Assembly (NCBI GenBank): GCA_947579605.1
Contig: OX388327.1
Coordinates: forward strand, 6,249,122-6,313,121
Origin: Athripsodes cinereus
Taxonomy: Eukaryota > Arthropoda > Insecta > Trichoptera > Leptoceridae
Direction of reading: 5' to 3'
Length of the DNA: 64,000 nt
Shown here: positions 22,872 through 35,060 of the stretch, piece after piece
Numbering within the stretch: position 1 is the stretch's first letter
Layout of the letters: each line of letters opens with the position of its first letter
Notes under the pieces: model-generated
What the model saw: only the letters and a program-made list of their open reading frames with translations
Database searches by the model: none
What the model was told of the DNA's origin: nothing
Program-made: the position numbers and the translations under genes

Positions 22872-23098
22872 TATCTATCTATATCGTCACGCCGTGTCCC
22901 AGGTGATGTAGGCAGAAATAACGGAATGCTACATTTATCTATCTTTATATACTTCTTTCGTTTCCTCCACATTCATCCAGTTTCTTACATATGCACGCCG
23001 ATTTTTCTTACCCAACACGCGACTGTCCTTGAGAATTTTACCTACGTGGTCAAAGCACGTAGTTCTTGGACGTTCCTGCTTTCTCACCCCCCCTTGCA
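22872..23098 (-). pseudogene. LINE RT C-terminal fragment
   Basis: The plus strand shows TCACGCCGTGTCCCAGGTGA, TTTCGTTTCCTCCACATTCA and CGACTGTCCTTGAGAATTTT, then TTCTTGGACGTTCCTGCTTT. This is the reverse complement of the RT tail at 9186-9665, disrupted by indels. Confidence 0.65.
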
Positions 23099-23099
23099 G

Positions 23100-26000
23100 A
23101 TACCTAAAATTGATTGAGTAATTAAAATAGAAACTTATTTTTTAATTTAATTATTTCAAATTGTATTTTTTTTCTGTAACATAATTATATCAGTGAGTGA
23201 GTTTAATTCCTTTTTCCTTCACGACACTGAAACTTTGTTCCACCCACGACGGTGATAACATAATTGCCTCGGAGTATAGGAATATTGCCTACTGCGACAA
23301 AGAATGGACCGAATGAGGTATGTAGGACCCACCTTGGTCCCACTAATATCCCAGTACCCTAGTAGGTACAACCAGTACTAGCAGCAGTACATAGAATCCT
23401 GGTCACTCTATTCTTCTTTCACCCGCTACTCTGTCCAATTTGTCTACTTCTAGAAACGTCTATATTGCAAATAATAAAACATCGAAATTAAACTTATTTT
23501 TAAATAAATTCTATGAAATATATTGTTTAAGAATTCTAATGTGACTTCATTAATTTTAGTGCTGGCGCCGGCGAGTGCTTCCACTATTATCGCCGGGCAA
23601 ATGTATTATAGATAAATTACTCTACATTGCGATAGCAGGTATCCCGATTGACACAAAGACGCTCTGAATAGAGGAGGTTGGTTTCTGTTTTGTGCTTCTA
23701 GGACTGATGTAGAGGAGCTTTAAGATTGCCAAGAAAAAAAGCTACGCAAACAATATACAAATTTCACAAGCATTTAGTACCGATTATTTCTATCGCCTTA
23801 TTTATTAATATTTATTTATTTTACTCTTTTTGCACCTTACCAGTTACATGAAAAAATCAACAAATCACTATAATAGTATTAACTGTTTAGATAGTAGAAT
23901 TCCATAATAAAATAAAAAAAAAAACAAATGATTTTTCTCCATATAGATTTTCATTGAGTCATTAATTGTCCTTGAGAGACGTCTCTTTCGATTAATCTTT
24001 TAATTTCACAATAATAGCGTTTTCTTCAATCTAACCAGGATAGAATTTTTATCTTAGGTTATATTTCGCGCTGCTTTTCAAAATCGATGTTGACTGACAT
24101 CGATGTAAAATTTTCGTCACTATTCACGACTACACTACACTACCTCCCAAATTCCACATATTATCTAATAATAGACAATATAGAACAATACAAGTATTTT
24201 GACATATAAAACAGATAATATTTTAATATAATAATTTCTGTATGAATCTACTGAAATGGTCAGATCACTTCATTAATTTCATTCTATTGTATTTTTATTA
24301 AGGTATTCCAATCCCTAAAAAATATCAAAATTCAATGTTCCCTATATCCGAAGAATGGATTTATTTTGGTGATTTTTTTGTTTTTATGGATTTTTTATTA
24401 ATTAAAATACCTAACTATCTATCTATCTATAAAATCACAGCATCTCCTAAAAGTCAGTGGATTAATTGGATGTAATAAATATATAGGTTTTTCTCTTTGT
24501 GTCATAAAAATATAAGATATTCAAGTTGAATGGAGCACCTCACCTCTTTAAGGAATACAGAGAGTTCAGTTGGACAAGAGAAAACTTATAGAAATAGCGA
24601 GAGACCTATATTATTCCGAGAACTCCAGGAATATAGATTTTTGCAGAATTGTAACAAGTGTTTCTTTCTAACATAGATTATAGATCGCGAGAGAGGCGTC
24701 TTTACACTTATCAGATTCAAAAGAAACACTTGTTTCAAATTAGTTAATTATGGCATTACGTCATTCGCAATCAACAATATGCAATTGTTTCAAACGCGAA
24801 GAATAAAGTCTCTTTGAGGTGGTTGGTAGCCTGATGGTAGTCTCGTATTTTTGAATAAGAGATCTCGCTACCGTTTCCATCCGCTGTTAACCTATTTCAC
24901 TTTCACGACATAAGCATATTATTTGTATCGTCGTGTATGAAGGTGTTTGAAATTGAAATTCAGCTTTATCTTTAAAAAAAAAGGCTCGGTATTTTGAGAC
25001 ACGAAATTTTGTATTGATTTGCCATGTATAGAAAGAATACTAGGGCATATATGACGTCATCAGTGACGGAACGGAAAATGAATAAGAATAATGTATAAAA
25101 ATAATATATTTGGTCACTTTTAGTAAAGGGGAGATGGGGGTTAGTAGAGTGAATGGTGTCCTACCCCAGGGATCTGAATCGGGTCCGTTGGGTTGTTTTT
25201 TCTGAATATGGTGATCTAACAACCCCCCTCTATCTCGTACTCCCCGGTACTGTCCACATCCGGCTTTGACACCCCCTCTTCTGTGTGGATTCGTGAAATG
25301 GACGAAGGAGGAAAGAACCGCCCCTCCCCCTATACTTCCACCCTCCAACAGAGAGAGAAGTGTAAAAAAGTTGAGTAGCAATTCTGAGATTCTTAAAGTG
25401 TCAAGATTGCTTCCTTTCTAGTTTTTTTTTCTAGAGATAGTTGATATTTATCTTGGATGGGAAACGATCATATTTGTAAACAGGTTTATTTCAACTGATA
25501 CAGAATATATGAATGGTCGATGCTATAGCAACGCCCTTTTCCCAAAAAATGTCTAGTTGCACAACGATGGTTTTGTTTACTGGACTGAAAGAATTTTGCT
25601 GAAAATAAAACAAGACAATAAATAGAAGAACAGTTTTGTTAAAATAGCCGATCATTATAAACTTTTCTCAGGTTTCCAATGTTGGCAAACACTAAATTCC
25701 ATGACACTTCTTGTTGCGAAAAGCGATATTATTAACTAGAATAAAAGCAGCTGGATTCACAAAAAAAGAAAAGCTATTTTCATTACGATCTGATTAAGGG
25801 ACAATACTCACAATGAGACATTAGCGTTAGGTACCTCAATTTCATGATTGACTAAAATCATTCCTAATAAACGTCAACATTTGAATTTTCAGTATAAATA
25901 TTAAGTACCATAGAAAATACAGGTTCCAATTTAATCAGGGATACCAAATAGTTTTATAACTAAGGTTTTCCATTTATTCGGGATTAACATTAAACATGTC

Positions 26001-26430
26001 TAAATAGCTAAGAAAAGAAATTTGAGAACATCTGTATGCAGAATTGTCGGACAACCAAAAGGATTATAAATGAGAGATATTTCTGATATGTATGAATTTC
26101 TGGTGTTCGTGTACCTACCCCTTCTAGGATGTGGACCCGTATCCCCCCATAGGGGGGACACCAGAGGCAGAAATTGTAGTAGTAATACCTACTACATTAT
26201 ACATATATATGTAAGGGGGTGGTCTAACTGGGAGTTGGGGGGTGAGTATAGGATTTGTGGGGGGACATTAAATAAATCTGTGCTTCGTTCTGTGACTATG
26301 GATATTTTTATATCATATATTATATTATTATTATGTTATATTTCGACCAATGTGTCTAGAATAAAAAAAACGGGAGCGCTGTTGTGTCGCGTCATTACAT
26401 TACAGTCAATTTGTCTGCTATGCCACTCAA
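23100..26430. other. Non-coding region with small repeats
   Basis: Open frames here (for example 25040-25381 minus) are compositional, from C/G-rich low-complexity DNA at 25130-25340. Contains an RT-remnant trace at 23640-23705, a copied bit of Nup88 at 24538-24567 and a foldback-family copy at 24645-24745. Confidence 0.5.
24538..24567 (-). pseudogene. Copied Nup88 exon f/donor fragment
   Basis: 29 of 30 bases (CTCACCTCTTTAAGG...ACAGAGAGTTCA) match 4349-4378, which spans the exon f 3' end and its splice donor. No other Nup88 sequence is nearby. Confidence 0.5.
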
Positions 26431-26439
26431 CACTTTAAA

Positions 26440-26660
26440 TGTCTTAGGCGTTTTCTTCCCTCATAGTCATTTTGGGACAACTTTAAGACATAGCCCTCCT
26501 TTTGGCATTCTCTTTATCTATATTTTGGCCACAGTTCATCTAAATCCTCTCTGCGATCTTCATTCTCTTATTCAGACATTCTCAAAATATTGTTTAGCCA
26601 GGATTACCGTCTCTTCTGTACGAAAGTCCGTACAGAGTGCAATGACGTGAATTATTTGGT
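26440..26660 (-). pseudogene. RT C-terminal remnant (13-kb type), decayed
   Basis: Retains CATTCTCAAAATATTGTTTAGCCAGGA..CGTCTCTTCTGTACG, corresponding to CATTCTCAAAACATGTCCCG..CGTCTCTCCTGTATTACG at 13230-13280. Short overlapping plus-strand ORFs here are incidental. Confidence 0.45.
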
Positions 26661-26699
26661 GATAGCGGAATCCTCAAACGGCGACCATACAGTAATAAA

Positions 26700-27560
26700 A
26701 GAAGTATCGATATATCGCAAAAGAGATGGCCCGGAGAAAATGGTAACGGGAGGAAAATTTATGCGGAGAACACAAGGTCGTGACGTTTTGAAGAGTCCTA
26801 TACCCAACAGTGGAGAGATGCTGACTAGTGAGTGAACGATTGAGCAGGTAAGCCATCAAATAGTAGAGTCTCAGACTTCTAGGCAAAATATTCACTATTT
26901 AAATTCTTATCATGACAAACATGAATTTCACAAAACAAGCCATTGCTTTTTGTGAGTGTGTTTGGGTTCAACAAAGATAAAAAATTCAATAACCAAAATT
27001 ATTCATGAAAGTTCACGAACTGCTTTTTTATTAATTCACTGGTGTAGAAATGTACTGAAAATTTCCAATTTCGATTACCAGATAACTGGCACGTGTTTAC
27101 ACACGGAATTAACAGCAAAAAAAAGCTTCCGTGGAATACCATCTATTTAAAAACTCGATAATTATTTGCTCCCGAAAAAAAGGCTTTAATTTTCAAATCG
27201 CGCTTATCAGGCGGGCAGAAAAACGCAAGAGGTGTAAAATTTTATTTGGGGCAAATGTCAGAACAATTGGATATTGGGAGGTTGTCATAACAGAAACAAT
27301 GGAACTATATGACATGGTAGGTCCCACTGTTGTCAAATGTGATAATTCATAGAGAAAGTAGTATTCACGAAATTGTTGCCATATGTAGAATTATTTTTTG
27401 GTCACCACATTTAATTATTTTTTGGCACAAAGTTTCGACACAGGCAACGCCTTTTCCCATTATTGTTTTTGTTTTTGTGGTTTAGCAAAGCACTAAAATA
27501 AAACCAGCAAATAATCAAATTCGAATACAAGTTTCTTAAAGTTTATATTCGACTTCATTT
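26700..27560. other. No feature recognised
   Basis: Short ORFs on both strands show no family resemblance, and nothing else supports an exon. Confidence 0.4.
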
Positions 27561-27567
27561 TTGCTGG

Positions 27568-27623
27568 ATAAAATCTAACTCGAATACAAATTTCCCAAAG
27601 TTTATATTCGAGTTAGATTTTAT
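27568..27623. repeat. Perfect 19-bp-arm hairpin
   Basis: ATAAAATCTAACTCGAATA at 27568-27586 is exactly complementary to 27605-27623, with an 18-nt loop. Flanking sequence repeats the motif TCGAATACAA..TTT.....AAGTTTATATTCGA at 27521-27555, so the hairpin arose within a local repeat. Confidence 0.7.
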
Positions 27624-28116
27624 TTTGGCCTAAAATCTACTTCAAATACCAATTTCCTAATATTTTATTTTTACAAATAAAAAAAGAAAGAAAACATTTC
27701 GCCAAAAAATCCAAATAATATTATTGTAGCAACAATTTTCCTCCATAGAAAACTATATTTGACAGATATCTGACATTGGGGCCTACCATCTCAATGAGTT
27801 CCGAAAAAATTAGAAGATGATACATTTCAGTGGAATTAATAGATACCGAATTCCTCGGTAAAAAATAGGTCATTCACTCTTTTCTGCAGCTCTTAAGAAT
27901 GTTTTATAAAAAACAGGCGTTCGTTAAACATCACGAATCAGATATTTCACATCTTTAAATCGGAAATGTGCAGTTTGCAACCCATTACGAATGTTTTATT
28001 TTTCATTAACAAAGCGAGAGCGATCTGTATGATTACTAGTTAACTGTTTGCTAGTGTTCTATTGGTAACCCCTTTGAAGAAATTTCGCGATGGTGTAAAT
28101 TCTAAACATTTGAACT

Positions 28117-28162
28117 TTTAAATTATCAAAAAAAAAATAAAAAAAATATTTGATAATTTAAA
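28117..28162. repeat. AT hairpin
   Basis: TTTAAATTATCAAA and TTTGATAATTTAAA are perfect inverted arms around an A-rich loop. Confidence 0.6.
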
Positions 28163-28554
28163 ATGAAGTGTTACAAAGCTGATGCCGATACAATTAATGA
28201 ATTTGAACTTTTATTTGAAGATTGAAAAGGAAGTGTCAAGATCTGGAAGCGCTTATACAAAACTATACAATAATCATAATTTAAAATAATTGTTTTGAAT
28301 GTTTATCGTGTGAAAACCCCCTGTTTCCAATTACAAATATTGACCACGAGTGTTGATAGGGTGAACCGACGTGGACTGCGGCCAATCAGCGCCCATCAAA
28401 TATTCAATGCAATAATTCAAATGAAAATAGAACACTAATGAATGATACACATCTGTTAACAACACAAAACAAAGGGAGTACAAACAAGAGGATGTTGAAA
28501 AAATACATTTATATTTTATTCTACTGGTGAAAAAACTGACAAGTATCTGATATA

Positions 28555-28645
28555 TGGTACGAAGAGGACAATCCGTATGTTCATAAACATCCAGTTCATT
28601 GGCTACCCCATTTGTGAGAATTTCTGTGATTGTATGAATGAATGA
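28555..28645 (-). repeat. Repeat A copy (minus)
   Basis: Shows ACGAAGAGGACAATCCGTAT, TTGGCTACCCCATTTGTGAG and TTCTGTGATTGTATGAATGA, the 3' end of repeat A. Confidence 0.65.
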
Positions 28646-28954
28646 AAAAACATATTTGATTTGTAAATAAAAGGACATTATGTGTTTAAATTCGGTTAGG
28701 TATTTCAATAATATATTTCTACACGAACCATAAATAAGATTGTTTCCTTCCTGTGTTCTTAAGAGAAACGGTGATGGAAAATATAATTTTATATACTTAA
28801 CATATTATGTCAAATACAAGCATTAACTTGAACAGCGAACGAGATCGACAGCAGGATTCGAATCACGGACTTCGCACAGAATAAACGATAGTCAAACAAA
28901 AATAAAACACGCAATGTTAAAAATAAACGTCAATTTTAATATCATTTATTCAGC

Positions 28955-29075
28955 GATGAAGTATGCCACTCATCCTGAATGTCTTAAGTTTTATTGGTAC
29001 AAAAGGACGACTTACATGTTTATTACATGCAGTTAGACCGCTGATTACCCAATTTGAGGGAAATTCCGTGTTCAT
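28955..29075 (-). repeat. Repeat A copy (minus)
   Basis: GCGATGAAGTATGCCACTCA, CCTGAATGTCTTAAG, GGACGACTTACATGTTTATT and ACATGCAGTTAGACC match repeat A in order. Confidence 0.7.
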
Positions 29076-30068
29076 ATGAATAAATTAACGAAAAACAAGC
29101 GAACTGTGGTATAAACAAAATAATGTTCCACTCTGTGAACAGGTACGTATGTAGGCATATTTTGTTCTAAAACAAAAACGAAATGGAAAAAAACGTCGAT
29201 GAATTTGTGTTTTAGGAGTTAACAATTTGAAAACGTGTTCTATCTCGAGCCATTATTAGCCCGGTAGAGTTACCAATGTTCGTAAAATATAGTTTTTTAC
29301 GGTGATACCAGTACCTAACAGGAACAGTGAAAAATATTATGAAAAAATGTGTTAAAAATACATATTATCTAAGAAACTTCTGGATTACAAGTCCATTGCC
29401 AAATACCACACGCCAATATATTTTGGCTAATCACATGGAGAAAGTTCATAATACAGTACATTATTTCAATGCTAAGTACAATTTTTTTGCATATTTCCAT
29501 GGGGCACCCGACAAAGAATTGGTCCTCCAACTCTTTTCCGTAACTTTCTTAGTGTATAAATATAGAAGATATTTATTATCTTTCATAATAATCTTGGAAC
29601 AGATACACCTGCTATTTTTCTAAATGTGGTCCTTTGTAGAATCAAAATATTTGAATTATGAAAATTGATACAAAATGTAAAAAATAACAATGAATTTATT
29701 GACAAATCACTGCTATTCAAGAAATGTTCTTTAGAGAACAAAATGTAGCAGCACTGGTATTATTTATCTTGTTGTACACAAACATGCATAGATATTATTG
29801 AGAGGGTTAAACACGACAGGCGCGGTAACAAAAAGGGTTAATATTGCATTACATTATTAATAATACTTAACCAAATCAAACATACTTTTTGTTGATGTCG
29901 TTGGTAACCCTATCACTGATATGTGACCGGATTTTCAATACCAATCTATGTTGTGTAAGGTTCAGAGATTTTTTCGAACAAAAAATTGTCTGGGATTATA
30001 AGTAAACGAACTGTACCAATATATTACATTCTGTACACCACCAATTAGATCAAAATCTGCTAACTTCT

Positions 30069-30254
30069 ATGGCTGGGATATATAGAAAGCATAAGCGATG
30101 CCACAAACCTGGGAGCCGTGGGCGTGTCCAACTGGCGGCGGAGGGGAAGGTTGTAGCTCCACTTATGATGAGGACCAAAGTTGGATTACAAAGACATGAT
30201 GGAATAAAAATATCATTTTCAAAAACCAATGACAAATCTCATTTAGATAAATAG
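30069..30254 (+). other. Unidentified 61-codon ORF
   Basis: Reads MAGIYRKHKRCHKPGSRGRV, then QLAAEGKVVAPLMMRTK and GLQRHDGIKISF. It is basic and noticeably GC-richer than its flanks, with AATAAA-type signals soon after (AATAATAAAGG at 30282, AAATAAAAG at 30347). The frame stays open upstream of this ATG. I do not recognise it. It could be the last exon of a small gene, a processed fragment or chance. Confidence 0.25.
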
Positions 30255-30383
30255 AGAATCTATGTAAGATTCATTAAGAAATAATAAAGGGATGTTTTTA
30301 TCTTGTGCAAAATATGTTTGTACTATGTAATCCAAATTCTCAATTTAAATAAAAGAATATTGAAACAATCGTCAGTGTTTTTT

Positions 30384-30470
30384 ATGTAGAGAAACGTAAA
30401 CGGTTTCGACTTTCAAACAGTTTTGATAATGAGTTTTAAAGTCGAAACCAGGTCACTAGATTATCAAAAA
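30384..30470. repeat. Inverted hammerhead-like pair, degenerate
   Basis: GGTTTCGACTTT and AAAGTCGAAACC are complementary. On the plus strand GAA is followed by stem III ACC/GGU and C (a GUC cleavage triplet), with TTGATAA where CTGANGA belongs. Confidence 0.4.
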
Positions 30471-31084
30471 TATTAAAACTTAAATCGTGTGCTTCTTTAG
30501 ATAAATTAATATGGAGTTTTATAAAATAAACATCAACTCAATCGATAAATCGTCGTGTTGTAGAAATATCTACAAGAACTGGATAAAAAAAAACAAATTA
30601 AATTTTCATTGAAAATCCGTGCTAAGAGTCAGGGCCGACGTCGATTTATTATATTGGCAGGAACTTAATGAATCTTTCAAAAAAAAAAATATCCGCGGTA
30701 ACAATAACACCTACCAACAGTGAAACTTACATAGACGGATTGTACAAACATATACATAAAAATGTGTACACAGTTCGGATTTTCGCCTCTGAAAAAATAT
30801 AATGTTTGTTGTATTGAGCATACAACAGTATTGTAAACACAGTAATATGTGATTTTTTTCGTAAAAATCAAATAATATTCTGCTACCAAATATTGGAAGA
30901 AAGTAACGGTGGAATTTTCTATGACAAATCCCGGAAATAAATTCAACGAGAGTGATCATGAAATAATCTGAGACGGAGTCAGTTTAATACCACATTCAGA
31001 TGCAAGTTGAAAACGCTACTATTCAAGAGGAGTCACGGCGCCCTTTAGATGCCCACGGATCACTAAACGGAATGGATTTTCAAT

Positions 31085-31220
31085 TCAGCAATGAGGTTTG
31101 CCACCTATCCTGAACGTCATAACTTCAATTGGCACGGAGAAGATAACTTGCCTCTTTATTACCTACTTGCAGTTCATGCGCTAGCGATCTCACTCGTGGG
31201 AAATGCAGTGATGGTATGAA
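31085..31220 (-). repeat. Repeat A copy (minus)
   Basis: GCAATGAGGTTTGCCACCTA, CCTGAACGTCATAACTTCAA, TTGGCACGGAGAAGATAACT and CACTCGTGGGAAATGCAGTG align with repeat A. Confidence 0.75.
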
Positions 31221-31422
31221 GGAATGAATTAATATTTTAAATAATTAAAAAAATGTGCCCTACAGAACACAAAATTTCTATTTTATGGAATTCTTCAGAA
31301 ATAGAGTTGGAAATGCCAATTTGAGCTAGGGTACTGATGGACTTGAGAGAGTTTAAAAATTATCAGTCATTCGACTCCTGAAATGTCGGGAAAAAGAGGT
31401 TGTTTAAAAAAAAAACAACATA

Positions 31423-31960
31423 ATGAAAGTCTGGAGGGCAGATGGATGCCTCTTCTATAGTCCTTATTTAACTAGTGCACTAAATGAGCGTCTTCTGGCA
31501 ATTCCTACACATAACACCAATTTCTTTTCTCAATCATTTTCAGTATGTGGTGCTCGTTGCTGGAATAATCTCCCTTCTTCTCATAGAATATCTCAATCTT
31601 TTAATGGGTTTAAATACGCCGTCAAGAAGTATTTATTGTCTTCTAACTCAGCATCCGTCCCCTAACCCCTTCCCGATCCCTTTAGAGTGTTAGGTGTGTG
31701 AATTGTAGTTTTTTTTAATTTTTTTTTCAAATTAATTTGTGTGGCTATTTTTTATAATGTTTGTGTTTTTGTTATTATTATTTCTATTTCTGTTTAGTGT
31801 TAATGTGACGTGGTTAGATGGAAGAAATCACTATATAGTGATAATCTCGCCACTGCACATCATCACATTTTTTCTTGTGTATATTGCTTTATTTTATTTG
31901 TTATATGAATGATGATGTGCAAGAAGAATAAAATAAATAAAATAAATAAATAATAAATTA
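31423..31960 (+). pseudogene. LINE 3' end: RT C-terminus and 3' UTR
   Basis: The 80-codon ORF (31423-31665) reads LAIPTHNTNFFSQSFSV then CGARCWNNLPSSHRISQSF and FKYAVKKYLL. This is the closing segment (F..SF.V.G.R.WN.LP..I..S....FK...K.YLL) of CR1/Jockey-group reverse transcriptases. The 3' UTR carries ATCACTATATAGTGAT and AATCTCGCCACTG, then a TGATGATGTG motif and an AAATAA tail. The 5' part of the element is absent. Confidence 0.75.
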
Positions 31961-31999
31961 AATTTGGAAAGCGATATACTCGTAGGTACTTACTTGCTG

Positions 32000-32740
32000 A
32001 ATTATGAAATATGCAGTCGATTCATTTAATTCGTTTCACGACAATGTGCATAAAAAAGTATTTTTATGCGATGCAATAGCAAGATATTGACAACCAAAAA
32101 CAACTTATTATTTTAAAGTTTAATTCACCAGGAATTTCTGACGGGGTATACATCGAGTACTTGGAGTAACATTTTTACAAAACCGTTTGACAGTTTTATG
32201 CCGATCATAAAATGCCGATGATGTGTGTGCTGGCTGAGGCGAGTTTGTTCGATAAAATATTATAATAATGATTTTCATACTTGAATATGCTGAGTATTAA
32301 AAAAAACCATTACAATTAAGTCCACATTAGCGATAATCCCGCAACGCTGCTTTTCCGATAAGGAATGTTATTTGTAGCTTTTTGAGGCATGTATAATAAA
32401 TTTTTGAATGTTTATATAAAACTGTGAAAGGATATATTCATCTATAACATCATGGCAACTTCCACAAGTGAGAAAGACAGTATTTTGACTAACTGTATAA
32501 AATGGAATTTAGTAAATTATCTGTTTATTTAAGAAATAATGAAAATAAGTCCGGTGGATCCATGAAACCTCCCATATGTAATTTTTTTCAAAAATGAGAT
32601 ATTTTTGAGCCGCAGCTATCGATGAAATGATAACCTATACACCGAGATATCCACAGAAAAGTTATTGAGAGAATATGCATGTACATCTCTTAAATGCTGC
32701 TTTTTCTAGAATAATTTTCTAAAATTCACATGTAGGTACC
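32000..32740. other. No feature recognised
   Basis: AT-rich; no coding, RNA or repeat signature that I can support. Confidence 0.4.
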
Positions 32741-32744
32741 TATT

Positions 32745-32850
32745 ACATCAGAGCATTTCCCATAAGTGGAGTAGCCAGCGGACCAACTAAATGTACACAT
32801 TTTAACAGTTCATATTATATTGAAAGCCCATAAGGTTGTCACATATAAAT
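32745..32850 (+). repeat. Repeat A fragment
   Basis: CATTTCCCATAAGTGGAGTAG then CCAGCGGACCAACTAAATG, the 5' segment of repeat A as oriented here. Confidence 0.65.
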
Positions 32851-32859
32851 AAACGAAGA

Positions 32860-34490
32860 AAAATAGTAAATTGGTAAAATTAATAAGTACTTACATTAAG
32901 ACTTAAAAAAAATTACAAAAGAATAACAGTTGTCTGCTCTTACAATAGGAAAATAATTAGTCAATATTGTCTGCTCTTGCAGCAGGAAAATAATTAGTAC
33001 CTACACTAGTAAAGAAGCATTTGATAAACTTGTAGGTAAAAAAAGTGTTCTTTTGGTAACTCATAAACTGGTAATAAATTCAACCTGGTGTGGGCTATGA
33101 ACTCTGGCTCTCAGAATATTGAGCACCACTAATAATTGAGGTGAATTCCCTTTTTTAAGTGTATTTTTACGAGCCTCTCAGCGTGCGTATGTGTTGTATC
33201 TTAAAGAGTGTTGCTTCGCTCCTTCGTTTATGTTATTTTTCTTATATTTTTTCACCTCGGATAGTAAATTTTATGTCAGGTCTGTTAAATACTCATTTTG
33301 GGCCATAGGGGAAGGATTTTTGACTCATTCAGACCAAGAGATACAATTTAAAATCATAGTATTCCATAAGAAAGTGTGTAAAAAATATTTTTATTTACGA
33401 ACATGAGCAGAAAAAATATATTCTTGTCATTATAACACAGAATCTGTATAATTAAAAGATAGAAGGAATGTCTTCTTCCATCCAAAGTTGGCACAATTAG
33501 CTAAACTGATTCAATTTTCTTTTTGCACCTTATAAGGTTCAAATATGGCTTTTGCAAAGACCTCCATACGCCTCACTCCAGTCCAATATTGCATAGCCGT
33601 GAGGTATATCTTCTACCAAGACTAATCTCTCTCTTTTTTGAGTTTTTAAGGATATTCATAAGCACATTACAATATATTACAAGATAATTGTTAATTAGGT
33701 ATTAGAAATTCAATATCATTATATCCACACATAAATATTTGAGTCCGTTCGTATGTATGTATGTATGTATGTCCTTAATGGACTCGGAAATTAGGAAAGA
33801 CCGAAGTAAAATAATACACTCTATACAAGGTCTCATCTTCTGGGCAGGTTTAAGGCTAAAAACATTTTAAATATCTTACGTATTGATAAAGATATTTTAA
33901 TTTTAATGCGACCATGTCACAAAATTAGCAACAAAATGTATGTAAAATTAATGCAAGATTTAGTAAAAAGCAATATTCACAGTCAAACATTTTTCATTGT
34001 ATTGAATTAATATCAAAATGGATGTAACAATAAATACAACAATTCTGAAACTAAATATTTAGGGTTCATTTTCGTAATAAAATATCGTGTTTGCTAATGA
34101 GAAAAGCTCTTGAATTACGTGAATATAAATTGCATATTTTTGACATATTGGGCTATTTTCATAATGGAAGACATTATGAAACCATAGAAAACTATACTGT
34201 AGAATAATAATAGTTTTACCTATAAAATCCATAAACAATGTTAAATGATTTTCAAGGAGTGGGAACCTATGTATTTATTTTCACCTAATATTTTTTTACA
34301 TAAATTATGAAATATTTGATAGAAAAATATTCTGAAATATTGAAGGATGCAGATAATCCATTTTTAAGGTTTTTTGGGAATAAAGAGTAAATACTTAGGT
34401 GACAATTTATTCTTGACTTTTTTTAATTTCATAGCAAATACCCATTTATGCACTGCAAACCAAAAATACAAATTCGAATGTGGACAATTA
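32860..34490. other. AT-rich, no gene recognised
   Basis: Contains a local duplication (TTGTCTGCTCTT.CA.....AGGAAAATAATTAGT at 32930 and 32968) and a (GTAT)n microsatellite at 33750-33773. A 71-codon ORF at 33191 has no recognised match. Confidence 0.45.
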
Positions 34491-34539
34491 TAATATTTTA
34501 ACATTTATGTGCCTACATTTTTTTTTGTTGTTAGTACTT

Positions 34540-35060
34540 TTTTTTCCATGTAGGTGCCTACTTATTATTTTTTTACATAAATGTGAACATCTGAGGTGTC
34601 AAACTTCAAGATTTTTCAATGGGAAGAGGTTTTTAGCACTTTTTTCGACATAGGTACCTACCTATTTTTTTTACCTAAGTATGGGCATGTGAGGTATCAA
34701 ACTTCATGATTTTTCATTGGGAAGAGTTTTTCAGCACTTTTTTCGATGTAGGTACCTACCTATTTTTTTTTACCTAAATATGGGCATGTGAGGTATCAAA
34801 CTTCATGATTTTTCATTGGGAAGAGTTTTTCAGCACTTTTTTCGATGTAGGTACCTACCTATTTTTTTTAACTAAATATGGGCATGTGAGGTATCAAACT
34901 TCAAGATTTTTCATTAAGAAGAGATTTGCAATGCTTTTTATGATGTGGGTACCTACCTATTTATTGTTACTAAGATATGGGCATGTAGGGAGTCAAAAAT
35001 TAAGTTTTCTCATTGGGAAGAGCTTTTTACTTCTTTTATCCACATAAGTGCTTACTCCAT
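34540..35060. repeat. 98-bp tandem repeat array, about 5 copies
   Basis: GAGGTATCAAACTTCA-type starts fall at 34593, 34691, 34790, 34888 and about 34986. Each unit contains TTTTTCATTGGGAAGAG, TTTTTCGATGTAGG and TACCTACCTATTTTTTT. The outer units are the most diverged. ORFs crossing it are products of the repeat. Confidence 0.85.

Larger units (their letters stand above)
29080..31080. other. Mostly unrecognised AT-rich region
   Basis: Holds one short GC-richer ORF (30069-30254) and an inverted hammerhead-like pair (30384-30470). The other ORFs show no family resemblance. Confidence 0.4.

Noticed and set aside
25040..25381. 113-codon minus-strand ORF with glycine-rich start
   Set aside because: Low-complexity C/G-rich DNA; no family resemblance.
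28850..28885. Possible tRNA B box (GATTCGAATCC on the minus strand)
   Set aside because: No matching A box or stems; too short to call.
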